Assembly: GCA_030037895.1 (NCBI GenBank)
Contig: JASHPW010000069.1
Location: 1 to 59,122, forward strand
Length of the DNA: 59,122 nucleotides
Source of the DNA: Xanthobacteraceae bacterium
Lineage (GTDB): Bacteria; Pseudomonadota; Alphaproteobacteria; Rhizobiales; Xanthobacteraceae
Direction of reading: 5' to 3'
Shown here: positions 1 through 8,838 of the stretch, piece by piece
Position numbering within the stretch: position 1 is the first letter of the stretch
Layout: the number at the start of each line of letters is the position of its first letter
The notes under the pieces: generated by a model
Database searches by the model: none
What the model was told of the DNA's origin: nothing
What the model saw: the letters and a program-made list of their open reading frames with translations, nothing else
Program-made: the position numbers and the translations under genes

Positions 1-231
1 ATCGAAGACGACGGCGAAACCGTGCTCAGGCCGGGCGACGCCGCTGGCTTCAAGGCCAACGTGAGCAACGGACATCATATGGTCAACAAATCGAGCCGCG
101 ATGCGGTCTATCTCGAAATCGGGACGCGCTCGCAGCACGAGCGCGCCGAATATCCCGATGTCGATCTGGTGATGATCCGCGACGATCAAGGCGCGCGCTT
201 TATCCACAAGGATGGCAAGCCATATTCGTAA
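1..231 (+). CDS. Cupin-domain protein, C-terminal part (5' end outside window)
   Basis: The frame is open from base 1 and ends at 231, giving 76 residues of the C-terminus. The visible part has late-cupin features: a turn followed by RPGDAAGFKANVSNGHHMVN, then a strand reading AVYLEIGTRS, and a tail rich in Asp, Glu and Arg ending HKDGKPYS. This matches the end of small single-domain cupins of about 160 residues that are common in Rhizobiales. The first half, with the metal-binding histidines, is not in the window, so no substrate or reaction can be given. A palindromic repeat follows directly after the stop codon. Confidence 0.7.
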   Translation: MEDDGETVLRPGDAAGFKANVSNGHHMVNKSSRDAVYLEIGTRSQHERAEYPDVDLVMIRDDQGARFIHKDGKPYS

Positions 232-280
232 CGCCGTCGTTCCGGGACGCGCGCAACGCGCGGGCCCCGGAATGACGGCG
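232..280. repeat. Intergenic palindrome, GTCGTTCCGGG family, copy 1
   Basis: The 15-nt arms at 232-246 and 266-280 (CGCCGTCGTTCCGGG and CCCGGAATGACGGCG) pair with one mismatch around a GC-rich loop. The same arms recur at 31522-31561, and a decayed relative lies at 55319-55360. It sits between the cupin stop codon and the Shine-Dalgarno sequence of the next gene. Such elements are widespread between genes in Bradyrhizobium relatives and may act as RNA hairpins. Function here is inferred only from position. Confidence 0.6.
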
Positions 281-293
281 CAGGGAGCCGAAA

Positions 294-2504
294 ATGACCG
301 ACAAGAACTTCGCCCTCGACATCGACGCCGACGGCATCGCCCTCGTCACCTGGAACATGCCGGGGCGCTCGATGAACGTCATCGACGCGGCGGTGATGGA
401 GGAGCTCTCGGCGATCGTCGAGCGCGTGGCAACCGACGCCGCCGTCAAGGGCGCCGTCCTGACCTCCGGCAAGGATACATTTTGCGGCGGCGCCGACCTC
501 GCCATGCTGGAAACGCTGAGCCGGACCTTCGCCGAATTGACCAAGTCCGAGGGGGAGCTCGCGGCCAATACGCGCCTGTTCGAGGAGAGCCGCAAGCTCT
601 CGCAGATCGCGCGACGCATGGAGACCTGCGGCAAGCCGTGGGTAGCGGCGATCAACGGCACCGCGATGGGCGGCGGCTTCGAACTCACGCTCGCCTGCCA
701 TCACCGCATCGCGTCCGAGAACGACAAGACGCGTCTCGGCCTGCCGGAGATCAAGGTCGGCCTGTTCCCGGGCGGCGGTGGCACGCAACGCATCGCCAGG
801 ATGTTGCCGCCCGCGGACGCGTTGCAATTCCTGCTCAAGGGCGACCAGCTTCGGCTCAATCGCGCCAAGGCGATGAAGCTGATCGACGCGGTGGTGCCCG
901 CGGGCGACCTCGTCAAGGCCGCCAAGGACTGGATCAAAACCGGCGGCAAGGCCACGGCGCCGTGGGACGTTGATGGTTTCAAATTGCCGGGCGGTGCGGT
1001 CTATTCGAAGGCCGGCATGATGGTCTTCCCGCCGGCGAACGCGCTCTATCGGCGCGAGACCTACGACAATTATCCGGCCGCGCGCGCCGTCCTGCAGGTC
1101 GTATACGAGGGCTTGCAACTGCCGATGGACCAGGCGTTACGCGTCGAATCGCGCTACTTCGCGCAAATCCTGCGCTCGCCGGAAGCGGCGGCGATGATTC
1201 GCTCGCTGTTCGTCTCCATGCAGGAGCTTAACAAGGGTGCCCGCCGCCCGGCCGCCGTGCCGCCGAAGGCGATCAAGAAGATCGGCGTGCTCGGCGCCGG
1301 TTTCATGGGCGCCGGCATCGCCTATGTCAGCGCGCTCGCCGGCATCGACGTCGTGCTCATCGACCGCGATCAGCAAACGGCCGACAAGGGCAAGGCGCAT
1401 TCGCACAAGCTGATGACCGACCAGGTCAATCGCGGCCGCGCCACTACCGCCGACCGCGACGCCCTGCTCGCCCGCATCGTCCCCACCCCCGATTATGCGG
1501 CGCTCAAGGATTGCGATCTCATCATCGAAGCGGTGTTCGAGGACCGTAAGGTCAAGGAAGAGGCCATCGCCAAGGCGCAAGATGCCATCGGCAAAGAGGC
1601 GATCTTCGGTTCCAACACTTCGACTCTGCCGATCACGTCGCTGGCGGCGGCGTTCAAGGACCGCGCGCGTTTCATCGGCATCCATTTCTTCTCGCCGGTC
1701 GAGCGCATGATGCTGGTCGAGATCATTCGCGGCAAAAAGACCGGCGACGCGGCGCTCGCCGCCGCGCTCGATTATGTGCGCGCGATCCGCAAGACGCCGA
1801 TCGTGGTCAACGATTCGCGCGGCTTCTACACCTCGCGCGTGGTCGGCACTTATATCCGCGAAGGCCATTTGATGCTGGCCGAAGGCGTGCCGGCGGCGAT
1901 GATCGAGAACGTCGGGCGCATGGCCGGCATGCCGGTCGGGCCGCTTGCGCTCAATGACGAGGTCGCCGTCGATCTCGCCTGGAAGATCCTCAAAGCGACC
2001 GAAGCCGATCTCGGGCCGCAGGCGATCGATGCGCGGCAGAAGGCGCTGCTCGAGGAGCTGGTCGAGAAACGCGGGCGCTACGGTCGCAAGAACGGCAAGG
2101 GCTTTTACGACTATCCGCAAAACGGGCCGAAGCGGCTGTGGCCCGGCCTTGCCGACTTGCAGTCGACCAAGCTTGATCCCGACACGATCGACGTCGACGA
2201 GCTCAAGCAACGGCTGCTGGCGATCCAGGCGCTCGAATCGGCCCGCTGCATCGAGGACGGCGTCGTCACCGACGTGCGCGAAGCCGACGTCGGCTCGATC
2301 CTCGGTTTCGGCTTCGCGCCGTTCACCGGCGGCACCATCTCCTACATCGACGGCATGGGCGCCAAAGCCTTCGTCGATCTATGCGGCAGGTTGGCGAAGC
2401 TCTACGGCAACCGCTTCAGGCCTCCCAAGCTCTTGCGCGACATGGCGAAGCAGGGCGAAACCTTCTACCGCCGCTTCCCGCCGGAGAAGCGCAGGGCGGC
2501 CTGA
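294..2504 (+). CDS. fadJ: Fused enoyl-CoA hydratase / 3-hydroxyacyl-CoA dehydrogenase (FadB/FadJ type)
   Basis: This 736-residue enzyme would catalyse the hydration and NAD-dependent oxidation steps of fatty-acid beta-oxidation. The N-terminal crotonase domain (about residues 10-200) has the oxyanion-hole region FCGGADL and Glu130 and Glu152, which sit where the two catalytic glutamates are expected. A Rossmann motif, GVLGAGFMGAGIA, begins near residue 330. His464 in GIHFFSPVER is the expected dehydrogenase catalytic histidine, and the C-terminal dehydrogenase domains follow. An AGGGAG ribosome site lies 7 nt before the ATG. No thiolase or acyl-CoA dehydrogenase gene is nearby, so the partner thiolase must be elsewhere. 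FadB and FadJ cannot be told apart from sequence alone; the symbol is a best guess. Confidence 0.93.
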   Translation: MTDKNFALDIDADGIALVTWNMPGRSMNVIDAAVMEELSAIVERVATDAAVKGAVLTSGKDTFCGGADLAMLETLSRTFAELTKSEGELAANTRLFEESRKLSQIARRMETCGKPWVAAINGTAMGGGFELTLACHHRIASENDKTRLGLPEIKVGLFPGGGGTQRIARMLPPADALQFLLKGDQLRLNRAKAMKLIDAVVPAGDLVKAAKDWIKTGGKATAPWDVDGFKLPGGAVYSKAGMMVFPPANALYRRETYDNYPAARAVLQVVYEGLQLPMDQALRVESRYFAQILRSPEAAAMIRSLFVSMQELNKGARRPAAVPPKAIKKIGVLGAGFMGAGIAYVSALAGIDVVLIDRDQQTADKGKAHSHKLMTDQVNRGRATTADRDALLARIVPTPDYAALKDCDLIIEAVFEDRKVKEEAIAKAQDAIGKEAIFGSNTSTLPITSLAAAFKDRARFIGIHFFSPVERMMLVEIIRGKKTGDAALAAALDYVRAIRKTPIVVNDSRGFYTSRVVGTYIREGHLMLAEGVPAAMIENVGRMAGMPVGPLALNDEVAVDLAWKILKATEADLGPQAIDARQKALLEELVEKRGRYGRKNGKGFYDYPQNGPKRLWPGLADLQSTKLDPDTIDVDELKQRLLAIQALESARCIEDGVVTDVREADVGSILGFGFAPFTGGTISYIDGMGAKAFVDLCGRLAKLYGNRFRPPKLLRDMAKQGETFYRRFPPEKRRAA

Positions 2505-2561
2505 CGCTCGTCCGTCCGGCGGCATACTTTCAAGTACCGACCCATTGTCCCAGGGCCCCGC

Positions 2562-3932
2562 ATGGCGCGCGACCAAGTCGACCTGACGCCGATCGAGCGG
2601 CGCGACGACCTCGTGGATTGGCTCGCGCAAGGCGTCAAAGCGAAGTCGCAATTCCTCATCGGCACCGAGCACGAGAAGTTCGCCTTCACGCTCGAGGGCC
2701 ACCGCCCGGTGCCGTACCAGGGACGACGCGGCATTCGCGCGCTGCTCGAAGGCATGCAGCACCTGCTCGGCTGGCAGCCGATCATGGAAGAGGAAAACGT
2801 CATCGGTCTTTCTGACGTGACCGGAGGCGGCGCGATTACGCTCGAGCCGGGCGGGCAGTTCGAACTGTCCGGGGCGCAGGTCGAAACCGTGCACCAGACC
2901 TCGCGCGAGTTGATGGCGCATCTGGCGCAGGTGCGCGAAGTGGCGTGGCCGTTGCGCATCGGCTTCCTCGGCATCGGCGCGACGCCCGATTGGACGCGGG
3001 CGGACATGCCGCAAATGCCCAAGGGACGCTACAAGATCATGACCGCCTACATGCCGAAGGTCGGCAGGCTCGGTCTCGACATGATGTACCGCACCTGCAC
3101 GGTGCAGACCAACCTCGACTTCTCTTCCGAAGCCGACATGGTCAAGAAGCTGCGGGTCTCGATTGCGCTGCAGCCGGTGGCGACGGCTTTGTTCGCCAAC
3201 TCGCCGTTCACCGAAGGCAAGCCCAACGGCTTTCTTTCCTTCCGCGCGGAAATCTGGCGCGACACCGACAAGGACCGCACCGGCATGCTGCCGTGGGCAT
3301 TCGAGCCGGGCATGGGCTTCGAGCGCTGGGTCGATTACGCGCTCGACGTGCCGATGTATTTCGTCAAGCACGGCGACAAGTACGTCGATGTCGCCGGTCA
3401 ATCGTTCCGCGATCTGATGGCGGGCAAGCTGCCCGGCCTGCCGGGTGCACGCGCCACGATTTCCGATTGGGCGAACCACATCGGCTCGATTTTTCCGGAG
3501 GTGCGGCTCAAGCGCTATCTGGAAATGCGCGGCGCCGATTCAGGACCGTTGGCGAACCTGCTGGCGTTGCCGGCATTGTGGGCCGGCATTCTCTATGACG
3601 AGGTCAGCCTCGACGCGGCGTGGGATCTGGTCAAGCACTGGACCGCAGAGGAGCGTCAGAAGCTTCGCGACCTGGTGCCGAAGGAGGGCCTTCGCGCCAC
3701 GGTTCACGGCCGCACCGTCTTGGCGATCGCGAGCGACATCCTCGAATTGGCGCGCGCCGGCCTCAAGCGCCGCAACCACCTTGACGGCGGCGGACGGGAT
3801 GAGGCGCGCCACCTCGAAGTGCTGGAGGATCGTCTCGCCCGCGGCACCACGCCGGCGCAAGAGCTGTTAGAAAAGTTCTACGGCCCATGGCAAGGCTCGG
3901 TCGATCCGATCTACATGGAAGAGGCATATTGA
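2562..3932 (+). CDS. gshA: Glutamate-cysteine ligase (first step of glutathione synthesis)
   Basis: The 456-residue protein matches the alphaproteobacterial/plant-type glutamate-cysteine ligase family, which joins L-Glu and L-Cys with ATP in the cytoplasm. Supporting features are the early FLIGTEHEKFAF segment (the GTEHE metal/glutamate-binding motif), the GGGAITLEPGGQFELSGA block near residues 87-105, and MMYRTCTVQTNLDFSS, which carries conserved Cys and Asn. The length agrees with the family (about 450-460). The gene starts 57 bp after the beta-oxidation gene on the same strand and may be read through from it. The second enzyme of the pathway (gshB) is not in the window. Confidence 0.92.
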   Translation: MARDQVDLTPIERRDDLVDWLAQGVKAKSQFLIGTEHEKFAFTLEGHRPVPYQGRRGIRALLEGMQHLLGWQPIMEEENVIGLSDVTGGGAITLEPGGQFELSGAQVETVHQTSRELMAHLAQVREVAWPLRIGFLGIGATPDWTRADMPQMPKGRYKIMTAYMPKVGRLGLDMMYRTCTVQTNLDFSSEADMVKKLRVSIALQPVATALFANSPFTEGKPNGFLSFRAEIWRDTDKDRTGMLPWAFEPGMGFERWVDYALDVPMYFVKHGDKYVDVAGQSFRDLMAGKLPGLPGARATISDWANHIGSIFPEVRLKRYLEMRGADSGPLANLLALPALWAGILYDEVSLDAAWDLVKHWTAEERQKLRDLVPKEGLRATVHGRTVLAIASDILELARAGLKRRNHLDGGGRDEARHLEVLEDRLARGTTPAQELLEKFYGPWQGSVDPIYMEEAY

Positions 3933-3939
3933 GGGATAT

Positions 3940-3969
3940 GCCCGCGCCATTGCGAGGAGCGGAGCGGGC
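3940..3969. repeat. Truncated ATTGCGAGGAGCG-type palindromic repeat
   Basis: Arms GCCCGC (3940-3945) and GCGGGC (3964-3969) flank CATTGCGAGGAGCGGA, the core of a repeat found at many intergenic sites in Bradyrhizobium relatives. A fuller copy is at 48057-48089. It lies between the convergent ends of gshA and the small secreted protein, so it could act as a transcript end for both. Confidence 0.5.
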
Positions 3970-3972
3970 GAC

Positions 3973-4308
3973 CTACTCCAGCCCGAAAAGCTTTTTGGCA
4001 TCCTTGAGCGCCTTCATGCATCCGTCGGCATCGCCGGCGGCATCGGCCTGTCGGGCGTGGGCGAGCGCCGCCTCGGCGTCGACGCGCGCCTTATTCGCGG
4101 CGCCTTCGACCGCCTCGGGCGTCGGCTGATGGTGCAGCTGGGCGCCGACTGATTGCGGAGCGGTCGGACCGCTCGCCGGGCCGGGCGCGGAGCGTGAGAT
4201 TTGCCGCTCGACGTCCGCAATCTGCGCGGTGCACGGCCCCGCACGGGAGGCGGCGGAACCGCCGATCAGCGCTGTTGCCACCAAAGGCGCAATCCACAAT
4301 CGGTGCAT
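3973..4308 (-). CDS. Small secreted protein of unknown function
   Basis: This 111-residue protein has a clear signal peptide (HRLWIAPLVATALIGGSAAS, cleavage probably after ASRA), so it is likely periplasmic. The mature part begins with a Cys-containing segment (GPCTAQIADVERQI). It continues with a Pro/Ala-rich linker, then an Ala/Asp/Lys-rich helical stretch with one more Cys (GDADGCMKALKDAKKLFGLE). The start at 4308 is chosen because GGGAGG lies 6 nt upstream; an in-frame ATG 96 bases further upstream has no such site and would add Arg-rich sequence before the signal peptide. Small secreted proteins of this build are common in Bradyrhizobium relatives, but no role is known to me. The two cysteines could form a disulfide. 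Confidence 0.75.
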   Translation of the reverse strand: MHRLWIAPLVATALIGGSAASRAGPCTAQIADVERQISRSAPGPASGPTAPQSVGAQLHHQPTPEAVEGAANKARVDAEAALAHARQADAAGDADGCMKALKDAKKLFGLE

Positions 4309-4502
4309 GATCGACCTCCCATCAAACCTTATGCGTTCTTCGCCGGAAGCGGCCTTGCCGCCCCTGTCCGGGTGCCAAGCGGAAATTCGCCGCCGACGGT
4401 CCAAAGCCTAAGAATAATTCTACGGCGAACCGCGGAGAAGGGCTCCGGACGATTCCGGCAGCCTTGATTTAATTTTTACCACTTCTGGCCAGACTGGAGC
4501 TT

Positions 4503-4718
4503 ATGACCAAGACCCTGACGGCTGATATCCAGCGCAGGAACGCCGAAAGGCAGTTGTTCAATGCGCGTCGCTCCCTGAGTCATCTCGTGGAGCTTTATAA
4601 CAACGGCCAATGGCGCCTCCTCTACAGGGACGAGGCCACTTTCGCCGAAGTGGTCCGGCAAGCGCGGCAGGCGGTCGACCAATGGACGGCCATCGTTGCC
4701 CCGGGCGGACACGAGTAG
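4503..4718 (+). CDS. Small conserved protein, TIGR03809-like
   Basis: The 71-residue acidic/basic helical protein contains LFNARRSLSHLVELYNNGQW and then RDEATFAEVVRQARQAVDQW. It resembles a short uncharacterised family that I remember as TIGR03809, found in Bradyrhizobium and Rhodopseudomonas. That assignment is from memory and would need a profile search. There is no signal peptide or membrane segment, so it should be cytoplasmic. It is a single gene, divergent from the secreted protein at 3973-4308 and convergent with the chemoreceptor. The function is unknown. Confidence 0.7.
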   Translation: MTKTLTADIQRRNAERQLFNARRSLSHLVELYNNGQWRLLYRDEATFAEVVRQARQAVDQWTAIVAPGGHE

Positions 4719-4950
4719 AAGTCGTCGGTTCCAGCGGAAAAGGGCATATCGCGCGCGGCGTGGATAACAAAGTGTGAAGTGCCGCACTTCGGTCCCGAAC
4801 CGGAACGGCCGGCATCGCTCATTCCGCGACGCCCCTGATCGACGGGCCGGCAGGCGGTGCGATCAGCGCGGCCAATCCCTCGCGACCTTCATGCGCGGCG
4901 CGCCGCAGCCGGTCCGCGACAGCGCCCCTTTTTCATATCCGTCGTCCGCG

Positions 4951-6285
4951 CTACATCGCGACCTTGTGGAGAAAACCGTCGATGCTGCCGCGCAGACTCT
5001 CCGCGGCCTTCTCGACGGCTTGCGAGGCCGTCAGCACCGTATCCGCCGAGCTGTGCATGCCGGCGATGGCGCCGGAGACGCGCTGCAGCACCGAGACGAC
5101 CGATTTGGTGCCCGACGCGGCCGCCGCGACATTGCTCGAGATCTCGCCGGTCGCCGCATTCTGCTGTTCAACCGAAGTGGCGATGGCCGCGGTGAATTGC
5201 TGAATCTCCTGCATGCGACCGCTGATGCTCGCCATGGCGCGAACGGCGCTTTGCGTCGAAGCTTGCACCGCCGCGATCTGGGCGGCGATGTCGTCCGTTG
5301 CCTTCGCCGTCTGCACGGCAAGCGCTTTGACTTCGGAGGCGACGACGGCAAAGCCCTTGCCGGCCGCACCGGCGCGCGCCGCCTCGATTGTGGCGTTGAG
5401 CGCCAGCAAATTCGTCTGTCCGGCCACGCTCTGGATGAGCTTGATGACGTCGTCGATCTTTTGCGCCGCCTGCGCCAGGCCGGCGATTTCCTGATTGGTC
5501 GATTGCGCCTCGGTCGCGGCGGCTCTCACCACCTCCGCGGCGCGGCCCAGCTGGCGGTTGATCTCGGCAATTGATTTGGACAATTCGGTCGCCGCGGTCG
5601 AAGCCACCTCGACGCTGCCGAAGGCTTCGTTGGACGTGCGCACCGCGCCGGCGGTATGCGTGGAGGTCTCGTTCGATGCCGTCGACAGCACGGTTGCGGT
5701 CGATTTCATCGCGGTGACGCTGTCGGCGACGGTCTGCAACGCCCCCTCGACGCTGCCGCGAAACCAGGTGATGGCCTCTTCGACGGCGGCCCGGCGCGTT
5801 TCCTGCTCGTTCAGCAAGGTATTTTTTCGCTCCGCCGCGCGGCGCTCGGTGATGTCGTCATGGGTACCGACCCAATAGCGGTAGCCGGGTATCGGCCGAT
5901 TGACGACCGAGACCGCGCGTCCATCCGGTGCCTCGGTCACGAAATTGACCGCCTTTCCGGTGGCCATGTTCTGCATGAGTTCGGCGCAATACTGCGTCGG
6001 ATCGCGGTGTAGGCTGCCGCTCTCGAATCGATGGCGGATGATGTCGACCACCTTGGCGCCGGGTTTCACGACATCCGGTGACAACCCGTACATGGCCAGA
6101 TACCGATCATTGCAAACGACAAGATGGCCGGCGGTATCGAACATCACGATACCTTGGGTCATGTTGTTGATCGCAAGCTCGAGCAGATGGCCCTTGCGGT
6201 CGAACCACCGACTCAGGACTCCCGTCAACCAATTGCGCACCCGGAACATTCCCCATTGTCCCCCAGTCAACGTCCCAATGCCCAT
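4951..6285 (-). CDS. Soluble PAS-domain methyl-accepting chemotaxis protein
   Basis: The 444-residue protein has an N-terminal PAS fold (about residues 30-150, with [20 protein letters not shown] and a PAC-like end [17 protein letters not shown]). A long coiled-coil signalling domain follows. Its hairpin tip is visible as [20 protein letters not shown] followed by [20 protein letters not shown]. No transmembrane segment is predicted by eye, so it probably senses an intracellular ligand or redox state and signals through CheA/CheW encoded elsewhere. Two starts are possible: the ATG at 6285, or the ATG at 6249, which has GGGGGA 6 nt upstream. A CtrA-like site lies just upstream at 6303-6317. 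There is no C-terminal methylesterase-docking pentapeptide. Confidence 0.93.
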   Translation of the reverse strand: MGIGTLTGGQWGMFRVRNWLTGVLSRWFDRKGHLLELAINNMTQGIVMFDTAGHLVVCNDRYLAMYGLSPDVVKPGAKVVDIIRHRFESGSLHRDPTQYCAELMQNMATGKAVNFVTEAPDGRAVSVVNRPIPGYRYWVGTHDDITERRAAERKNTLLNEQETRRAAVEEAITWFRGSVEGALQTVADSVTAMKSTATVLSTASNETSTHTAGAVRTSNEAFGSVEVASTAATELSKSIAEINRQLGRAAEVVRAAATEAQSTNQEIAGLAQAAQKIDDVIKLIQSVAGQTNLLALNATIEAARAGAAGKGFAVVASEVKALAVQTAKATDDIAAQIAAVQASTQSAVRAMASISGRMQEIQQFTAAIATSVEQQNAATGEISSNVAAAASGTKSVVSVLQRVSGAIAGMHSSADTVLTASQAVEKAAESLRGSIDGFLHKVAM

Positions 6286-6302
6286 CAGTTAGCCAATATC
6301 CA

Positions 6303-6317
6303 TTTACGCTTCGTTAA
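6303..6317. promoter_or_regulatory. Possible CtrA-binding site upstream of the chemoreceptor
   Basis: The sequence TTTA-N7-TTAA (on the gene strand TTAA-N7-TAAA) differs at one base from the CtrA consensus TTAA-N7-TTAA. CtrA controls motility and chemotaxis genes in many Alphaproteobacteria. The site is 18 bp before the ATG at 6285, which is tight. It would fit better if translation begins at 6249. A match this short can occur by chance, though less often in GC-rich DNA. Confidence 0.35.
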
Positions 6318-6431
6318 TCATCGGGCCGATTGCTGCGGCCGCGCGCACGCGCGAATCGGGTCATGCGCCCGCCTCTGTTACGTATTCAGTGCGGCGGCGA
6401 ATGAGGCAGGGGTCCGGTCGAGCCGCAAAAA

Positions 6432-7202
6432 TCACGCACTCAGGCCGCCGTCCACCATCAACAGGCTTCCGGTGGTAAAGCTGCTCGCGTCGGAGGCGAG
6501 ATAGAGCACCGAACGCGCCACCTCCTCGGCCCGCACATGGCGGTGCAGCGGGATGATCTCGTTGAAGAAGGCGGTCCCATCGCGCCCGATCACGGCGCCG
6601 AGCTTCTTTTCCACGTTCAGTTGGAACTCGTTGTCCACCGGGCCGGGATGCAAAGTGTTGACGCGGATGTTGCGCGCGGCCGCTTCCTTCGCCAGCACGC
6701 GCATCAGTCCGATCTGGGCGTGCTTGGCGGTGATGTAGGCGCAAACCCCCGGGTCGCCGCGCACCGCGGCGACGCTGGAAGTGATGATGATCGAGCCGCC
6801 GTCGTTCATCCGCGGCAGCGCATGCTTGGCGGCGAGGAACGCGCCTTTGACATGTACGGCAAGGACCGAGTCGAAGATTTCCTCCGGGTACTCGGCGACC
6901 GGCGCGACGACGCCGAAATTGCCGGCGTTGCTGAACAGGACGTCGATCTTGCCGAAGCGGGCGACCGTGCGCGCCATGCAGTTCTTGACTTGATCCGATT
7001 TGGTGACGTCGGTCGCGCACCAGGCAAGGTCGTCGCCCGCTTCCTTGCCGATGCCGGCGGCGGCCTTGTTCAAGGCGGCCTCGCTCAAATCGGCGAGCAT
7101 GACCTTCGCTCCCTCCGCCAACAAAAGCTGCGCGCAAGCGAGGCCGATGCTGCCGGCCCCACCGGTGATCACGCATACCTTGCCCGGCATCTGCTTCGAC
7201 AT
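6432..7202 (-). CDS. Short-chain dehydrogenase/reductase (SDR), NAD(P)-dependent
   Basis: This is a 256-residue classical SDR. The cofactor motif is TGGAGSIG near residue 13, followed by NAG (FSNAGNFG), a catalytic Ser in IIITSSVAAV, and Tyr-x3-Lys in AYITAKHA. A PGPVDNEF segment follows, typical of the family. The start at 7202 is preferred because GGAGG is 8 nt upstream; an in-frame codon at 7223 would add MIVRRPP without a ribosome site. The substrate is not evident. The gene is divergent from the cysteine hydrolase at 7427, with 224 bp between them that hold both promoters. Confidence 0.92.
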   Translation of the reverse strand: MSKQMPGKVCVITGGAGSIGLACAQLLLAEGAKVMLADLSEAALNKAAAGIGKEAGDDLAWCATDVTKSDQVKNCMARTVARFGKIDVLFSNAGNFGVVAPVAEYPEEIFDSVLAVHVKGAFLAAKHALPRMNDGGSIIITSSVAAVRGDPGVCAYITAKHAQIGLMRVLAKEAAARNIRVNTLHPGPVDNEFQLNVEKKLGAVIGRDGTAFFNEIIPLHRHVRAEEVARSVLYLASDASSFTTGSLLMVDGGLSA

Positions 7203-7426
7203 TGGCGGCCTCCGAACGATCAAACAGCGTGTGCGGCGAGCACAATGACCCTATGGAAAATTGTCGACGCGAAGGGCTAAAGTATAGCGTGCGTCCCGCT
7301 TCCAGAGCGAGGGGAACTTTTTGCGATCATGAAACGACTTCCGGCGTTTAACGGGCGCGGAAGCGATTCTTCATCTCCGATCGTCCGACCTTGTGCGGAT
7401 GGTCGGAACCGACAAGGGGAAAGACC

Positions 7427-8110
7427 ATGCATAAGGTCTCGATACCGGACGGCGTCATCGCGCAGGTCAAGGCTCAGCGCGGCAGATTGAACCGCTACGA
7501 CCGCCTGCTCGGTCCAAAGACCGCGCTTGTGGTGATCGATCTGCAGAACGTGTTCATGTTGCCCGGCATGCCGGTCGAGGTGCCGACCGCGCGCGAGATC
7601 GTGCCCAACGTGAACAGGCTCGCCGCGGCGACCCGCAAGGCCGGCGGCAAGGTGATCTGGGTCAAGATGTGCCTCGAAGGACAGTCAGAGGCATGGCGGG
7701 TCTTCTTCGACGGCGACCCGCGTCGGGCGACGCTCGCCGAACTCACTCCCGGATCGCGCGGCTTCGAGCTTCATGCCGATCTCGATGTTCGGCCGGAAGA
7801 CACGATCCTGGTCAAGAAACGCTTCAGCGCCTTCATCCAAGGTTCGTCCGATATCGATCGTCATCTGCGCGACGCCGGAATCGACACCGTGGTCATCGTC
7901 GGCACTGTGACCAATGTCTGCTGCGAATCCTCCGCGCGCGACGCGATGATGCTCAATTACCGCCTGGTGTTCATCTCCGACGCCAATGCGGCGCTGAGCG
8001 ACGCCGAGCACAACGCCACACTTGCTTCGATCCTGCGCGTGTTCGGCGACGTGGCGACCACGAATGAGGTGATTGAACGTCTCTCGGCACACCGCGAAAG
8101 GGCCGCCTGA
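7427..8110 (+). CDS. Isochorismatase-family cysteine hydrolase
   Basis: The 227-residue protein carries the family triad: Asp in ALVVIDLQNVF, Lys in ILVKKRFSAF, and the nucleophilic Cys in TVTNVCCESSARDAMM. Members hydrolyse amide-type bonds in compounds such as nicotinamide, N-carbamoyl compounds or biuret. The start at 7427 has AAGGGGA 6 nt upstream; the GTG/TTG-type starts further upstream lack one. Two adjacent cysteines are present at the nucleophile position, and the first or second could serve. The substrate cannot be named. It is divergent from the SDR and has no other obvious operon partner. Confidence 0.92.
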   Translation: MHKVSIPDGVIAQVKAQRGRLNRYDRLLGPKTALVVIDLQNVFMLPGMPVEVPTAREIVPNVNRLAAATRKAGGKVIWVKMCLEGQSEAWRVFFDGDPRRATLAELTPGSRGFELHADLDVRPEDTILVKKRFSAFIQGSSDIDRHLRDAGIDTVVIVGTVTNVCCESSARDAMMLNYRLVFISDANAALSDAEHNATLASILRVFGDVATTNEVIERLSAHRERAA

Positions 8111-8274
8111 CAAGGCCGCCCATCTTCACCACCGGATTGCCGAAGGGCGTCCGGATCACGATGCGGGACGCGCCGGGCGGCCGATCGGCATAAGAGGCGC
8201 AGGCTGGCGCGGGTGCCGCGGCTGCCTTATGCTTGCGCCCCGGTGCGCCACGCGGGGGCGGCGGCAGGCCGAGG

Positions 8275-8535
8275 ATGGATTTCAAAGTGTCGTTGCAAAA
8301 GCTGCTTCGACTCGCGTTGATCGTGACGGCGGTGACCGTTGCCGACCACGCCGGTGCCGCGCGACCCGCGGCGTTCGACCACTGCCGCATCTACGGCTTC
8401 GCTCCTCATAGCCGCGATTACACCGCGTGCCGAATGAACAGCCGGCGGTTCTGGACGACGGGTCGCTGCGGCAATTGGGGCTTCGCCGCGACGCATCGCG
8501 AATATTGTCACTTGAATCCGCCGCCGTTCATTTAG
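8275..8535 (+). CDS. Small secreted Cys-containing protein of unknown function
   Basis: This 86-residue protein has an N-terminal hydrophobic signal (LLRLALIVTAVTVADHAGAA, cleavage likely after AGA or AAR). The mature domain of about 60 residues has four cysteines: FDHCRIYG, YTACRMNS, GRCGNWGF and EYCHLNPP. The even spacing suggests two disulfides in a small periplasmic domain. The ATG at 8275 follows GGCCGAGG closely; longer versions would add an Arg/Gly-rich stretch before the signal and are unlikely. It resembles small periplasmic proteins in Bradyrhizobium relatives. I do not recognise a named family. Confidence 0.65.
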   Translation: MDFKVSLQKLLRLALIVTAVTVADHAGAARPAAFDHCRIYGFAPHSRDYTACRMNSRRFWTTGRCGNWGFAATHREYCHLNPPPFI

Positions 8536-8613
8536 GATCGACTATTCTCGACCATGCGCAAATGGCAATACACCGGCGCATGCGCAGTCGAAATTGCCGG
8601 ACCGGAAAAGTGG

Positions 8614-8689
8614 TGGTGCCCAGGGGCGGAATTGAACCACCGACACCTGCATTTTCAGTGCAGTGCTCTACCGACTGAGCTACCTGGGC
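8614..8689 (-). tRNA. tRNA-Phe(GAA)
   Basis: On the minus strand a 76-nt cloverleaf can be drawn. Acceptor arms are GCCCAGG and CCTGGGC, the D-stem is GCTC/GAGC, and the anticodon stem CTGCA/TGCAG encloses loop CTGAAAA with anticodon GAA. The variable loop is GTGTC and the T-arm is GGTGG-TTCAATT-CCGCC. CCA is encoded in the DNA. A promoter-like sequence is about 55 bp upstream. The gene lies just beyond the yacG end of the hisD operon, its usual place in related genomes. Confidence 0.98.
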
Positions 8690-8744
8690 CCATTGGGGCG
8701 TTCGTTGCCGGAACCCGGTGGTGAACGGGCGCGCGAGAGCGGCG

Positions 8745-8773
8745 GTTATAGAGGCTCGATTTTCGGCTGTCCA
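8745..8773 (-). promoter_or_regulatory. Sigma70-type promoter for tRNA-Phe
   Basis: On the minus strand TGGACA (8768-8773) and TATAAC (8745-8750) are separated by exactly 17 bp and lie about 55 bp upstream of the mature tRNA end. This predicts a short 5' leader of roughly 50 nt to be trimmed by RNase P. The match to the consensus is good for GC-rich DNA. It is read by eye and not proven. Confidence 0.55.
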
Positions 8774-8812
8774 GAATGGGGCGGGGATCACGAAAGCGTG
8801 GTTTGTTTTCAC

Positions 8813-8829
8813 CTCTCCGCGCCGGAGAG
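8813..8829 (-). terminator. Hairpin after yacG, possible terminator without U-tract
   Basis: There is a perfect inverted repeat of 7 bp (CTCTCCG / CGGAGAG) with a 3-nt loop, 10 bp after the yacG stop codon. No run of T follows on the minus strand, so it is not a classic intrinsic terminator. It may stabilise the 3' end of the operon transcript or separate it from tRNA-Phe. Confidence 0.35.
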
Positions 8830-8838
8830 ACCTGTTGA

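Noticed and set aside
8811..8829. CRISPR-like or phage attachment site near tRNA-Phe
   Set aside because: Only a single small inverted repeat is present. No duplicated tRNA end, integrase or repeat-spacer pattern was seen near the tRNA.
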